Shown: piece by piece, positions 8,680 to 16,752 of the stretch
Layout of the letters: every line of letters starts with the position of its first letter
Numbering within the stretch: the stretch's first letter is position 1
Position numbers and translations under genes: made by a program
Origin: Alicyclobacillus sp. SP_1
GTDB taxonomy: Bacteria; Bacillota; Bacilli; Alicyclobacillales; Alicyclobacillaceae
NCBI RefSeq assembly: GCF_024706985.1
Contig: NZ_JAMCCX010000017.1
Coordinates: 186,001 to 250,000 of the forward strand
DNA length: 64,000 bases
Direction: 5' to 3'
The notes under the pieces: model-generated
Database searches by the model: none
Seen by the model: only the letters and a program-made list of their open reading frames with translations
Told to the model about the DNA's origin: nothing

Positions 8680-9885
8680 GTGGCGAAAATACTCTTGTTA
8701 TACGCATCTTATGGAGACGGACATCGTCAAGTGGCTGCCGCCTTGACGGATGCTTTAGAAGTCGCAGGTCACGAGGTCCATTCGGTCGACATGATGCGCT
8801 CGGCAAACCCGGTGTTTGCGGCTTGGACAGAGCGTCTGTATGAACTCCTAACCCGGTATTTTCCTATCGTTTATGGATGGTCCTATCGTTTGACGGCTTC
8901 CTTATCCACGCGCCACTGGTTGTGGCGCGTGTTGTCTGTCTCTACTCGCCGGTCTGCGTGGCGCGCTGTGGGTGACTATCAGCCTGACGTGGTCGTGCAA
9001 CTTTTTTCCGATCACGCTTTACGACCACCCATCCCAGCTTCTTTGCGCATGCCACGTCGCCTCGTCGTCTTGACGGATTATGCGCTACACAGTCGTTGGT
9101 TTTATCCGAGCGGCGGGGCATACATCTTACCGTCCGCCCGCCTTGTTGTGCGGGCTCAGCGTGAGTACGGGGTGGAAGACCCGCTGTTGGCACTGGGTAT
9201 TCCCGTTCGTCGCGAATTTTGGAGTGCTGCAGAGGGGCATTGCGCGCCAAATATCACCCATGCTGGACGGGACGACGGTGGCATGCTGGACCGACATGAC
9301 TTTTCTTGTGACTCTCCATCGCCTAAGACTCGCGAAGGCTCAACTCCGTATGTATTGGTTCTGACCGGCGGGAGGGGTGTCTTTCCGCAACTCAAGAAAG
9401 TCGTACGAACCCTTCGGCAAGAGCGGCGGGAGGAGACCGTCGTTGTTCTGTGCGGCAGAAATCAGACGATGTATGACCGATTAAACGAGGAATTTTCGGG
9501 AGATCCTCAGGTTTCGGTACGAGGCTATCTCGCTCACGTTCGGCCGCTTCTCAGTGGTGCCAGTTGGGTCGTGACAAAAGCGGGCGGAGTGACCATTGCG
9601 GAATGTTTGGCAGTCGGCGTCCCGTTACTCTTTTTTCGTCCAACACCCGGTCAAGAGTTTGAAAATGCGCGGTTTGTGTCGGAGTCCGGAGCTGGGATTC
9701 TCGTAAAGAACCTCTCTCAGCTAGAAACCGCTCTTCGTGGCCTATCATCGGATATGCTGGCAGAATGGCGACTCGCTGCAGCTCGTCTGGGTCAGCCGGA
9801 AGCAGCCACCAAGGTGGTACAGTTGTTGGAAAATTGGCAAGGGACAGAGGCCCTGGTTGGCCAACCCGAAACGGTCGGACAATAG
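8680..9885 (+). CDS. second MGDG-synthase-like glycosyltransferase
   Basis: This is a paralogue of the gene at 6097, with the same acceptor signature LLYASYGDGHRQVAAA and donor motifs KAGGVTIAECLAVGVP and FRPTPGQEFENA. The GTG at 8680 gives a protein that begins exactly at the conserved first strand. It has no good Shine-Dalgarno and lies four bases after the stop of the preceding gene, so translation is probably coupled. Compared with the first copy, it carries a longer linker between the two domains, rich in acidic and proline residues. Two non-identical enzymes in one operon suggest successive sugar additions or two acceptors. Confidence 0.8.
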   Translation: MAKILLLYASYGDGHRQVAAALTDALEVAGHEVHSVDMMRSANPVFAAWTERLYELLTRYFPIVYGWSYRLTASLSTRHWLWRVLSVSTRRSAWRAVGDYQPDVVVQLFSDHALRPPIPASLRMPRRLVVLTDYALHSRWFYPSGGAYILPSARLVVRAQREYGVEDPLLALGIPVRREFWSAAEGHCAPNITHAGRDDGGMLDRHDFSCDSPSPKTREGSTPYVLVLTGGRGVFPQLKKVVRTLRQERREETVVVLCGRNQTMYDRLNEEFSGDPQVSVRGYLAHVRPLLSGASWVVTKAGGVTIAECLAVGVPLLFFRPTPGQEFENARFVSESGAGILVKNLSQLETALRGLSSDMLAEWRLAAARLGQPEAATKVVQLLENWQGTEALVGQPETVGQ

Positions 9886-9894
9886 ACGACAGAG

Positions 9895-9919
9895 GCCGGG
9901 CGGGGTGACCGCCCGGCTT
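9895..9919 (+). terminator. hairpin after the glycosyltransferase operon
   Basis: GCCGGGCGG and CCGCCCGGC form a perfect 9-bp stem around GGTGA. Only a short TT follows, so it is a strong hairpin with a weak U-tract. It lies between convergent genes and could act in both directions. Confidence 0.6.
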
Positions 9920-9943
9920 CGTCATGTGCACGCGCATAGCCTC

Positions 9944-10444
9944 TTATGTTGGGGGCTGCATCTCGCCGAGGGGGAGAAAATGTCCGTACTTGCCTTGGTA
10001 GTAAAGAAGAGGGTTGCGCTTGGCTGAAATCTCGGCAGACTCAATTTGGCCAATGAATAGAGCGTGATCACCCGCAGGAACTTCTTGCACTACAGTACAT
10101 TCTATAGCTGCCAATGCATCGGAGAGAAGTGGCACGCCAAGAGTGCCCAAATGGTGCGGGATGTTCTCCAGTTTATCGTCCAGTTTCCTTGCAAAGTGCG
10201 TCGACAGTGCCGACTGATCGCTGTTTAATATATTGACACCAAAGCAGCGGCTGGCGCGAAGCAAAGCGAGATTTTGAGACTGTTCGTCGATGCAGACCAA
10301 AATGTACGGGGGAGCTAGGGAGACGGAGCAAAACGCGGAGACCGTCAAGCCACTCTGTTTGTCTCCGTCCGACATCGTCACTACGGTGACGCCGCTCGCA
10401 AATTGGGCGAGAGTCTGGCGAAACGCGGTTGCGTCAATCGGCAT
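9944..10444 (-). CDS. flavin reductase domain protein
   Basis: This 166-residue protein belongs to the flavin-reductase-like (DIM6/NTAB, FMN-binding split barrel) family. These proteins reduce FMN or FAD with NAD(P)H and often feed a partner monooxygenase. Family features are the N-terminal FASGVTVVTM, then GLTVSAFCSVSLAPPYILVC, and the C-terminal HALFIGQIE. GAGGAGGT lies just upstream of the ATG at 10444. It is divergent in content from its neighbours; the next genes upstream on the same strand are a CoA-transferase pair. No partner monooxygenase is visible. Confidence 0.82.
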   Translation of the reverse strand: MPIDATAFRQTLAQFASGVTVVTMSDGDKQSGLTVSAFCSVSLAPPYILVCIDEQSQNLALLRASRCFGVNILNSDQSALSTHFARKLDDKLENIPHHLGTLGVPLLSDALAAIECTVVQEVPAGDHALFIGQIESAEISAKRNPLLYYQGKYGHFLPLGEMQPPT

Positions 10445-10472
10445 TCGCCGGACCTCCTCTCACGTGTCGTTT

Positions 10473-11135
10473 TTAGCCAAACATCATATAGGGTATTTCC
10501 GTCTCCGGGAAGTGCAGCGGCACCGCCGTTTTCTCTTGCACTTCTGCAGCAGTGTGGCCGGGTGCGATTTCGCGCAGCCACAAACCGTCAGCTTCCACAT
10601 CGAGGACGGCATAATCGGTGATAATGCGGTGAACCACTCCCTTACCCGTCAACGGGAGTGTGCAAGAGGGCACAATTTTTGACTGGCCTTGTTTGTTGAC
10701 GTGCTCCATCGTCACCACGACGCGCTTCGCACCGTGGACTAAATCCATGGCTCCGCCCATACCTTTAATCATTTTCCCGGGTATCATCCAGTTGGCCAAA
10801 TCTCCGTTTTCGGCGACCTCCATGGCACCCAAAATCGCGAGGTCAATGTGTCCTCCGCGAATCATCGCGAACGATTCAGCGCTGTCGAAGTAACTTCCGC
10901 CGGGTAATATGGTGACGGTCTCTTTGCCAGCGTTGATGAGCTCAGGGTCGACTTCGTCTTCGCTAGGATAGGGTCCAGTTCCGAGTAGCCCATTTTCTGA
11001 GTGCAAGAGAATGTGGATTCCCGCCGGCAGATAATTGGCAACGAGAGTAGGCATTCCGATTCCGAGGTTGACGTACATCCCGTCCTTGACTTCGGCGGCT
11101 GCTCGCTGCACGATTTGATCTCGATGAAGAGGCAT
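10473..11135 (-). CDS. scoB: 3-oxoacid CoA-transferase subunit B
   Basis: This is the beta subunit of a succinyl-CoA:3-oxoacid or acetoacetate CoA-transferase, which moves CoA between carboxylic acids. The catalytic glutamate is in the motif [12 protein letters not shown], and the glycine-rich [13 protein letters not shown] near residue 25 is typical. AAAGGAG precedes the ATG at 11135; the frame is open further upstream but has no comparable signal. The alpha subunit lies 46 bases upstream on the same strand. The pair length (about 220 and 234 residues) fits the two-subunit form. Substrate specificity cannot be decided here. Confidence 0.9.
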   Translation of the reverse strand: MPLHRDQIVQRAAAEVKDGMYVNLGIGMPTLVANYLPAGIHILLHSENGLLGTGPYPSEDEVDPELINAGKETVTILPGGSYFDSAESFAMIRGGHIDLAILGAMEVAENGDLANWMIPGKMIKGMGGAMDLVHGAKRVVVTMEHVNKQGQSKIVPSCTLPLTGKGVVHRIITDYAVLDVEADGLWLREIAPGHTAAEVQEKTAVPLHFPETEIPYMMFG

Positions 11136-11181
11136 ATGAGTACTCCTTTCGATGAACGTGATGGTCGAGAAATTGCGGGGC

Positions 11182-11886
11182 TCAATCTCTCCCAGGTGCT
11201 TGAACAGTTCTTCGTTCAATGCGTTTTTCGTAGTGGTTTCCGAGCACCACTCGCTGTACATAGATAGACGGGGTGTGAATCGCGTCTGCAGGTAGCTCTC
11301 CAGGAGAGACAATCTCCTCCACTTCGACGATGGTGATACGGCCAGCAGCCGCCATCATCGGGTTAAAGTTTCGGGCCGTTTTGCGGTAAATGACGTTACC
11401 GTAAGTGTCTGCCTTCCATCCCTTGATGAGCGCGAAGTCGCCGCGAATGGGTAACTCCAATACGTATTCCTTTCCATCGAGAACGCGAGTTTCTTTTCCT
11501 TGTGCAACATCTGTACCTACGCCAGCCGGCGTGTAAAAACCGCCGATTCCAGCTCCGCCTGCGCGAATGCGTTCTGCAAGCGTACCTTGTGGCACCAGTT
11601 CGACTTCCAGTTGACCATCGAGATACTGCCGCTCGAACGTCTTGTTCTCGCCAACGTACGAAGAGACCATTTTGCGAATTTGGTGATTGGCGAGCAGCAG
11701 GCCCAGTCCCCAGTCGTCTACACCACAGTTGTTGCTCACGCAAGTCAAGTCTCGGACCCCGCTTTGCCGCAACGCTTCTATGAGATTTTCGGGAATACCA
11801 ACCAGACCAAAACCGCCGACCAAAAGTGTGCTTCCATGAGAAATATCGGAAATGGCCTCTGCGGCAGATGATACGACTTTATTCAA
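11182..11886 (-). CDS. scoA: 3-oxoacid CoA-transferase subunit A
   Basis: This is the alpha subunit partner of the gene at 10473. It has the family opening [19 protein letters not shown], the segment [17 protein letters not shown], and [16 protein letters not shown] in the middle. The start is taken as TTG at 11886, which has AAGGAGG about 9 bases upstream and gives 234 residues, the usual length. An open frame extends to 11946 but has no better start. Together the two subunits would let the cell use or exchange short-chain 3-oxoacids. No dehydrogenase or thiolase gene adjoins them. Confidence 0.9.
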   Translation of the reverse strand: MNKVVSSAAEAISDISHGSTLLVGGFGLVGIPENLIEALRQSGVRDLTCVSNNCGVDDWGLGLLLANHQIRKMVSSYVGENKTFERQYLDGQLEVELVPQGTLAERIRAGGAGIGGFYTPAGVGTDVAQGKETRVLDGKEYVLELPIRGDFALIKGWKADTYGNVIYRKTARNFNPMMAAAGRITIVEVEEIVSPGELPADAIHTPSIYVQRVVLGNHYEKRIERRTVQAPGRD

Positions 11887-11999
11887 TGTTGACTCCTCCT
11901 TCCGCAGACTGATACAAACGCGACTCCGACGATAATTACCGCACACAGAAAGCGAAATTGCAAGCGCTTACTACATTTGCGAAAAGGAAATCATTCAAT

Positions 12000-12040
12000 A
12001 AAAAGCGAGGATACGGACCGTCGGTCAGCCGCATCCTCGC
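12000..12040 (-). terminator. terminator of the phoU transcript
   Basis: On the minus strand a 12-bp stem (one mismatch; plus-strand arms 12005-12016 and 12029-12040) is followed by TTTTT. It lies downstream of phoU and the 49-residue gene and upstream of scoA. Confidence 0.7.
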
Positions 12041-12080
12041 GTGTTTCTAGTTTTCAATCCATGCGATGTGAAATGGTGCG

Positions 12081-12230
12081 TCAAACGAATGCGTGAAACG
12101 AAAGCCAGCCGATGGTGCCCATGACGAGCAGCGCTGCAGAGGTTACTGCAACACGTTCCAGCATACGCGACACTCGCTCCAATGTCACCATTGGATTCGA
12201 TGAATTCGTTCGTTTCTGTAAGGTTGCCAT
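12081..12230 (-). CDS. 49-residue single-pass membrane protein
   Basis: This short frame is likely real. It has AAGGAG nine bases before its ATG, lies on the same strand 110 bases downstream of phoU, and is followed by a good terminator. The first 26 residues are polar and basic, and the remainder (VAVTSAALLVMGTIGWLSF) forms one membrane segment. I do not recognise a family. A role together with PhoU in phosphate sensing would be a guess from position only. Confidence 0.55.
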   Translation of the reverse strand: MATLQKRTNSSNPMVTLERVSRMLERVAVTSAALLVMGTIGWLSFHAFV

Positions 12231-12340
12231 TCTACTCCACTCCTTACCAACGAGTCAATGCCATTATATCACGGTAGAAGAGAGTGGCGTTGGTCCGCTC
12301 TGGGCAAATGTGACGGGACTTTGTCAAGTTGAGAAAGGCA

Positions 12341-12997
12341 TCAGTTTAAATCAGACCTTTCACCGTAGACGATATAGATGACACTCTCGCCGATGTTTGT
12401 CGCGTGGTCTCCAATCCGCTCTAAATATCGACCACAAAACGCCATCGTCATCGCTTGCGTGGCCAGTGCTGGACGTTCTGCAGTCAAGTTAAAGAGATTT
12501 TCTGCAATTTGCCGATACAGGTGGTCCACCCGGTCATCCTGGACGGCAAGCTTTCGCGCCCGTTCGCCATCGTTGTCTACGTAGCATTGAAGGGCCTCGA
12601 AAATCATCTCGTCTACCACGGCCGCCATCTCTGTGATTTCTGAAGGTGGCTGGGATAGCGTCTCACCAGCGAGCCGAAGAGTGGATTTTGAAATGTCCAC
12701 AGCGAGATCGCCCATTCTTTCCAAGTCTGACGCAATGCGCATGCCTGCTACGATTCGGCGCAAGTCGGTGGCAACTGGCTGTTGCGTGGCGATGAGGCGA
12801 ATACACAGGTCCTCAACTTCATGTTCCTGCCGATTGATGCGCTGGTCGCCGACAATAATTTCGTCCGCTAGGTGCAGGTTAGCTGTCTTGAGACTGCGTA
12901 CCGCCTGCCGGAGAGCCTCCTGTACATCTCCCCCCATACGCAGCAGCTTGAGTTTCAATTCTTTGAGTGCAATGTCAAAACCTTGACGTTGGTGCAT
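12341..12997 (-). CDS. phoU: phosphate-uptake regulator PhoU
   Basis: PhoU is a cytoplasmic helical-bundle protein that links the Pst phosphate transporter to the PhoR/PhoB-type two-component system. It has two three-helix repeats. Each ends in a metal-binding signature, seen as SDLERMGDLAVDI near residue 85 and LERIGDHATNIGE near the C-terminus. The ATG at 12997 gives about 218 residues, the normal length, with GAGAGGGG upstream. An in-frame ATG six codons earlier is possible. No pst or phoR genes lie nearby, so it is transcribed separately, apparently with the small membrane protein behind it. Confidence 0.93.
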   Translation of the reverse strand: MHQRQGFDIALKELKLKLLRMGGDVQEALRQAVRSLKTANLHLADEIIVGDQRINRQEHEVEDLCIRLIATQQPVATDLRRIVAGMRIASDLERMGDLAVDISKSTLRLAGETLSQPPSEITEMAAVVDEMIFEALQCYVDNDGERARKLAVQDDRVDHLYRQIAENLFNLTAERPALATQAMTMAFCGRYLERIGDHATNIGESVIYIVYGERSDLN

Positions 12998-13258
12998 GGT
13001 GGTCGCCCCTCTCGCCATCTCTTCACTATGCGAGTCTAGCACAAACCGAAGGCGTGGAGATGAAGCGAAACTGGGGTCACAAGACGCCTTGGCCGACAAA
13101 AAAGCTGGTTTTACCAGCAGACTTCGACAGCTTTCGACGAGGACCCGTGGTATTCTCAAACAGGTGATTTTGATGGTTTTCGAACCCGTTCACAAAGGGA
13201 CTTTTCATCCTGACAGACGTGTCGACGTGCGACATAGAAGTGGAGGAATCGACGAATC

Positions 13259-13474
13259 GTGGTAGACTATCGTCACAAAGCAGACAGCAGTCCGCTGGCT
13301 TGGTGCTCCCGCTGTCATCACCTCGTGGCTGCGAACAAAGTGGCGCGTATCATGACGACTGTGTATCGCGTGGAGCCGGATGGGGTATATCCCTTTGGAC
13401 TGTGTGCCGATCACGCTGCAGAAGCTTCGATGGCTTCCTTAGAGCGGCAGCAAGTGGTGCATGACAATTCTTGA
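13259..13474 (+). CDS. 71-residue protein with a Cys/His cluster, unknown
   Basis: The frame starts with GTG at 13259, about a dozen bases after GGAGG. It has a CxxCHH group near residue 16 and a later CADH, so a small metal-binding fold is possible. It precedes the Nudix gene by 16 bases in the same direction. I do not recognise a family. The spacing between the ribosome site and the start is long, which lowers confidence. Confidence 0.45.
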   Translation: MVDYRHKADSSPLAWCSRCHHLVAANKVARIMTTVYRVEPDGVYPFGLCADHAAEASMASLERQQVVHDNS

Positions 13475-13490
13475 GTAGAACACAGAGGAG

Positions 13491-14210
13491 GTGGTCGGCA
13501 TTCTGAGTCATACACCGGCATTACCTCCCTCAGGTCGCCCGTTGCGGAGGGCTGGCACGCTTCTTTTGATTCGCGATGGAGATGCAGGGGTGGAGGTATT
13601 GATGCAGCAGCGGTCCGAGAACCTTCGCTTTCTGCCTGGCTACTGGGCTTTTCCCGGTGGCACCGAGAGTCCATCCGATGCGGACACGGCGAGAACCTTC
13701 GGTGAGTTGGGGGCGAGTTCTGTTTCGCTTGCAGAGACGCTGGCGGTGACGGCGCTCAGAGAGACGGCCGAAGAACTTGGTGTGCTCTGTGGTGTCACTC
13801 ATCCGGGCCTACTCTCGGAATCCGAGTGGGAGGGCCTGTGTGAGGGTACGATGGCGTTCGCAAACCTGCTTCAGAGCCGAAGAGAAACGCTTTGTTTTTC
13901 CGGAATCCGAAATGTGGGGCGTTGGGTTGGTCCGCACGGGGAACCTGCGCAGTTTGACACGTGGTTTTTTGCATTGCCCTATGATGAATCGCTGCCAGCA
14001 AAGTGGAAGAGTGTCGAAGTCGCGACTGCGAAATGGCAGAATGCCGCACAATTTCTCCAGCAAGAACGAGATGGAGCGGCGCGCATGGTGCCGCCTACGC
14101 TAGCTATGATGGAAGCCTTGGCGAGTTGCTCAGATGTTCCATCCGTGATGCAGCACATGTATGCGTGTGACCCCACGTTGCCGCAACTCACATGGCTCAG
14201 CTCACAATGA
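13491..14210 (+). CDS. Nudix hydrolase with an insertion in the Nudix box
   Basis: Nudix enzymes hydrolyse nucleoside diphosphates linked to another group. The conserved opening FLPGYWAFPGG is followed by about 25 extra residues before ALRETAEELGVL, the REx2EExG helix that binds metal. Such an insertion is known in NUDT19/NUDT7-like CoA diphosphatases, so a CoA-type or acyl-CoA substrate is a reasonable guess. The start is uncertain. The GTG at 13491 lies directly on GAGGAGG, with no spacing. An ATT at 13500 has ideal spacing but is a rare start codon. Confidence 0.78.
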   Translation: MVGILSHTPALPPSGRPLRRAGTLLLIRDGDAGVEVLMQQRSENLRFLPGYWAFPGGTESPSDADTARTFGELGASSVSLAETLAVTALRETAEELGVLCGVTHPGLLSESEWEGLCEGTMAFANLLQSRRETLCFSGIRNVGRWVGPHGEPAQFDTWFFALPYDESLPAKWKSVEVATAKWQNAAQFLQQERDGAARMVPPTLAMMEALASCSDVPSVMQHMYACDPTLPQLTWLSSQ

Positions 14211-14332
14211 AGACATGGGGAGTCTTCATGGAAGACGGTGGGAATTCATGGGTCTATGCATGCCGGCTTTAGCACACCCATCATGCTGCCTTCCCTATGG
14301 GACTTTCTGTACCATGTCAATACACACGAAAG

Positions 14333-14356
14333 CAGACAGGCCTACGAGCCTGTCTG
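14333..14356. terminator. bidirectional hairpin between convergent genes
   Basis: CAGACAGGC and GCCTGTCTG form a perfect 9-bp stem with a 6-base loop between the Nudix gene and the convergent fatty acid hydroxylase. The U-tracts are weak on both strands. Confidence 0.55.
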
Positions 14357-14396
14357 TTCGCTGTTGTACGTTCGATGATTCACGTGCCTACGTGAA

Positions 14397-15053
14397 TTAC
14401 GGGATGTCATGGCTGGGTTCTTGGAAGACCCCATCTCCGTCTGCGGACTTTCCGTGTTCTCCATAGCGCTTTTTGTCTGCCGTCGAGTATGAGGGGACTG
14501 TGCTCGGTTCTGGGTCACTGCCTACGAGCACATCCAGCGTTGCATTCGTCACGCCAAACCAATAATGTTCGTTCTTGAAGTGGTGGAGAAGATGGAATTT
14601 TTTCATCCACTTTCCCCACGGAGACAGTGGCACGATGGGCCGATGGGAGACGAAATGCGACCACTCGTAATAGATTTGAGAGAGCGAAAGCGTCAATAAA
14701 AAAGCAGATGTTGTGTCGAAGTGACGGGTTACTAAATAAGCAACGACTGCAAAAAATACATATCCGGGAATGTTGTAGTGATTTGGCGTTAACAAGTATT
14801 TCAGTTCTTCCGGATGCGAATGGTGTCGCGCATGCCCGTCGTAAGCCTTGGGCATCACTTTGGCGAGTATGCCATGCAAGATAAAGCGGTGCACAATGTA
14901 TTCGGTGAAGTACCAGACGACTACTCCGCCCGCCAAAGCCAACCAGTCCATGGTGTGAAGTGGAAATGTGAGCGTGCCAATGAAACTGACAGTGCTCACA
15001 CTGAGCAGAAATAGAACACGTCGATCCGTCAAAAACTCTGTTGCATACCTCAT
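14397..15053 (-). CDS. fatty acid hydroxylase/sterol desaturase family protein
   Basis: This is an integral membrane di-iron enzyme of the fatty acid hydroxylase superfamily. The expected histidine clusters are visible in order: HRFILH, HARHH, the segment SHFVSHRP, and FHLLHH followed by NEHYWFG. Two or three hydrophobic stretches lie in the N-terminal half. The ATG at 15053 is preferred because GGAGAG lies about 11 bases upstream; the GTG at 15062 is too close to it. The substrate is likely a membrane lipid or carotenoid, but neighbours give no help. Confidence 0.85.
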   Translation of the reverse strand: MRYATEFLTDRRVLFLLSVSTVSFIGTLTFPLHTMDWLALAGGVVVWYFTEYIVHRFILHGILAKVMPKAYDGHARHHSHPEELKYLLTPNHYNIPGYVFFAVVAYLVTRHFDTTSAFLLTLSLSQIYYEWSHFVSHRPIVPLSPWGKWMKKFHLLHHFKNEHYWFGVTNATLDVLVGSDPEPSTVPSYSTADKKRYGEHGKSADGDGVFQEPSHDIP

Positions 15054-15290
15054 AGGCCACACACTCTCCAGATATCTAGTTGCGCCATCTCTTCCGACAA
15101 TCTTATCCCATTATAACAGACATCGGTGGTCATGACGCACTTTGGACAAGGAATCTTCGGCGTTTAGGCTCGATTTGACACGGCTGCTCCGATGCGACCA
15201 TCGCTACCGGGTAACCATCAGAGTTGGACGACATCTTGGGCGGTGAGCATTGAGGAACGACGAGTCCCATTCCAAGGCCCATTCATGAGA

Positions 15291-15324
15291 AAAATCCCCG
15301 GACATCGTCACCCGGAGATTTTTT
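15291..15324. terminator. bidirectional terminator beside tRNA-Leu
   Basis: AAAATCCCCGG and CCGGAGATTTT form an 11-bp stem with one mismatch, flanked by T-runs on both strands. It lies 60 bases after the minus-strand tRNA-Leu and is its probable terminator. The rest of the 15054-15385 gap shows no convincing gene. Confidence 0.7.
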
Positions 15325-15385
15325 ACAGAGGCGCTCACATTGGATAAATTCTAGAAAATGTTTCGCCAAACTTTTTACTCTCTTA

Positions 15386-15472
15386 TGGTGCGGCCAAGAG
15401 GACTTGAACCTCCACGGGGTTGCCCCCACTAGAACCTGAATCTAGCGCGTCTGCCAATTCCGCCATGGCCGC
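15386..15472 (-). tRNA. tRNA-Leu (anticodon CAG)
   Basis: On the minus strand, GCGGCCA pairs with TGGCCGC, and the 3' end ACCA is encoded. The anticodon stem CTAGA/TCTAG holds the loop TTCAGGT, giving CAG, which reads CUG codons. The 87-base length with a long variable arm is typical of tRNA-Leu. Confidence 0.95.
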
Positions 15473-15706
15473 ATGATGGCTGGTGTCAATCGGAACATGC
15501 AAGAGTGTATCACGCTCGCGAGCGTGAATGCAAGTAGGAAATGTTTGGCGCCCAACTGGACTGTTTGTGGGTAGGCGCAGAGTCGCTACACGTCGCCACG
15601 TATGGTTCTGTTGGCGTCAAGTTTGAAGCAGCATCCTAGTCAAGACGAGTCTCTGGTAGCTGCATCGTTTTAGCGTCTCCGAACTGAAGTTTCAAGTCGA
15701 AGAAAG

Positions 15707-15715
15707 TGATATGAT
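15707..15715 (+). promoter_or_regulatory. extended -10 promoter for dapF
   Basis: TGATATGAT matches the TGnTATAAT extended -10 pattern with one difference, 50 bases before the dapF start. No good -35 is seen at the normal distance. Confidence 0.35.
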
Positions 15716-15764
15716 GCGGGATGGTAGGTAACGCATCAGACTAGGGGATTGGAGCGATGGGGCC

Positions 15765-16604
15765 ATGAAAGTCACGAAAATGCACGGGCTTGGAAACAAC
15801 TATATTTATGTATCGGAATGGGACGAAGTCCTCCAGAATGTCGACTTTAGAAAACTTGCGAAAGCAGTCAGTGACGTGCGCAAAGGCATTGGTTCGGATG
15901 GCCTGATTGTCGTCTCCAAGTCGTCACTGGCAGATGTTCGGATGCGCATCTTCAATGCAGATGGTTCGGAAGCCGAAAATTGCGGCAATGGTTTGCGATG
16001 TGTTGCAAAATATGCCTTTGAACGCGGTTATGTAGGAGATAAACAGGCGTTCTCCATCGAGACCAAAGCGGGTGTGTATGCCGTTCATGTGGAGGTCGAT
16101 TCTCTCGGAAAGGTCCCACGCGTGACGGTCGATATGGGTGCCGTCAGTTTTGAGCCGAAAGATGTTGGCTACGTCGGCAGGATGTCGTCGGCAGGATTGG
16201 CGGAGATTTCGTTGGGGGACGAAACCTATTCAGGACATGTGGTATCGGTTGGGAATCCACATTTTGTCGTGTTTGTGAAGGATGCAGTGAATTTTCCAGT
16301 TGCGGAGATTGGGCCATCTCTGGAGAACCATCCACACTTCTTGAACCGGACCAACGTGGAATTTGTGACGGCACAGTCAGCCAACGAATTAGACTTTCGC
16401 GTATGGGAACGCGGGTCCGGTATCACTTATGCATGCGGCACCGGGGCATGTGCCAGTGTGGCGGCGGGAATTCGTGCGGGCGTCCTGAAAGAGAACGTGG
16501 TTGTGCATCTGCTCGGTGGGGACCTACAAATCTCCGTCCAGGATGGCCGAATTTGGATGACGGGGGATGCGGTCGAAGTCTTGACCGGAGAATATCTTTG
16601 GTAA
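15765..16604 (+). CDS. dapF: diaminopimelate epimerase
   Basis: DapF converts LL- to meso-diaminopimelate for lysine and peptidoglycan synthesis. Both catalytic cysteines are present: the first in ENCGNGLRC (near residue 72) and the second in YACGTGACAS (near residue 224). The N-terminus MKVTKMHGLGNNYIY matches the family start, and 279 residues is normal. The ATG at 15765 is well placed. The gene is flanked by tRNA-Leu on the other strand and an MFS gene downstream, so it seems to be a single-gene unit. Confidence 0.96.
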   Translation: MKVTKMHGLGNNYIYVSEWDEVLQNVDFRKLAKAVSDVRKGIGSDGLIVVSKSSLADVRMRIFNADGSEAENCGNGLRCVAKYAFERGYVGDKQAFSIETKAGVYAVHVEVDSLGKVPRVTVDMGAVSFEPKDVGYVGRMSSAGLAEISLGDETYSGHVVSVGNPHFVVFVKDAVNFPVAEIGPSLENHPHFLNRTNVEFVTAQSANELDFRVWERGSGITYACGTGACASVAAGIRAGVLKENVVVHLLGGDLQISVQDGRIWMTGDAVEVLTGEYLW

Positions 16605-16752
16605 AGGTCTCCTCAGCCTGCAGTTTCAGCGCAAGAGAAGGTGGGTCTACATCGGCTCTGCATCGGCTCCACGATGGGATGATTGTTGTGAACGTACGAT
16701 TTCGACACAAGGGTGACATCGGTACGATGGGCGAAAGAGGTGTGAGTTGAGT

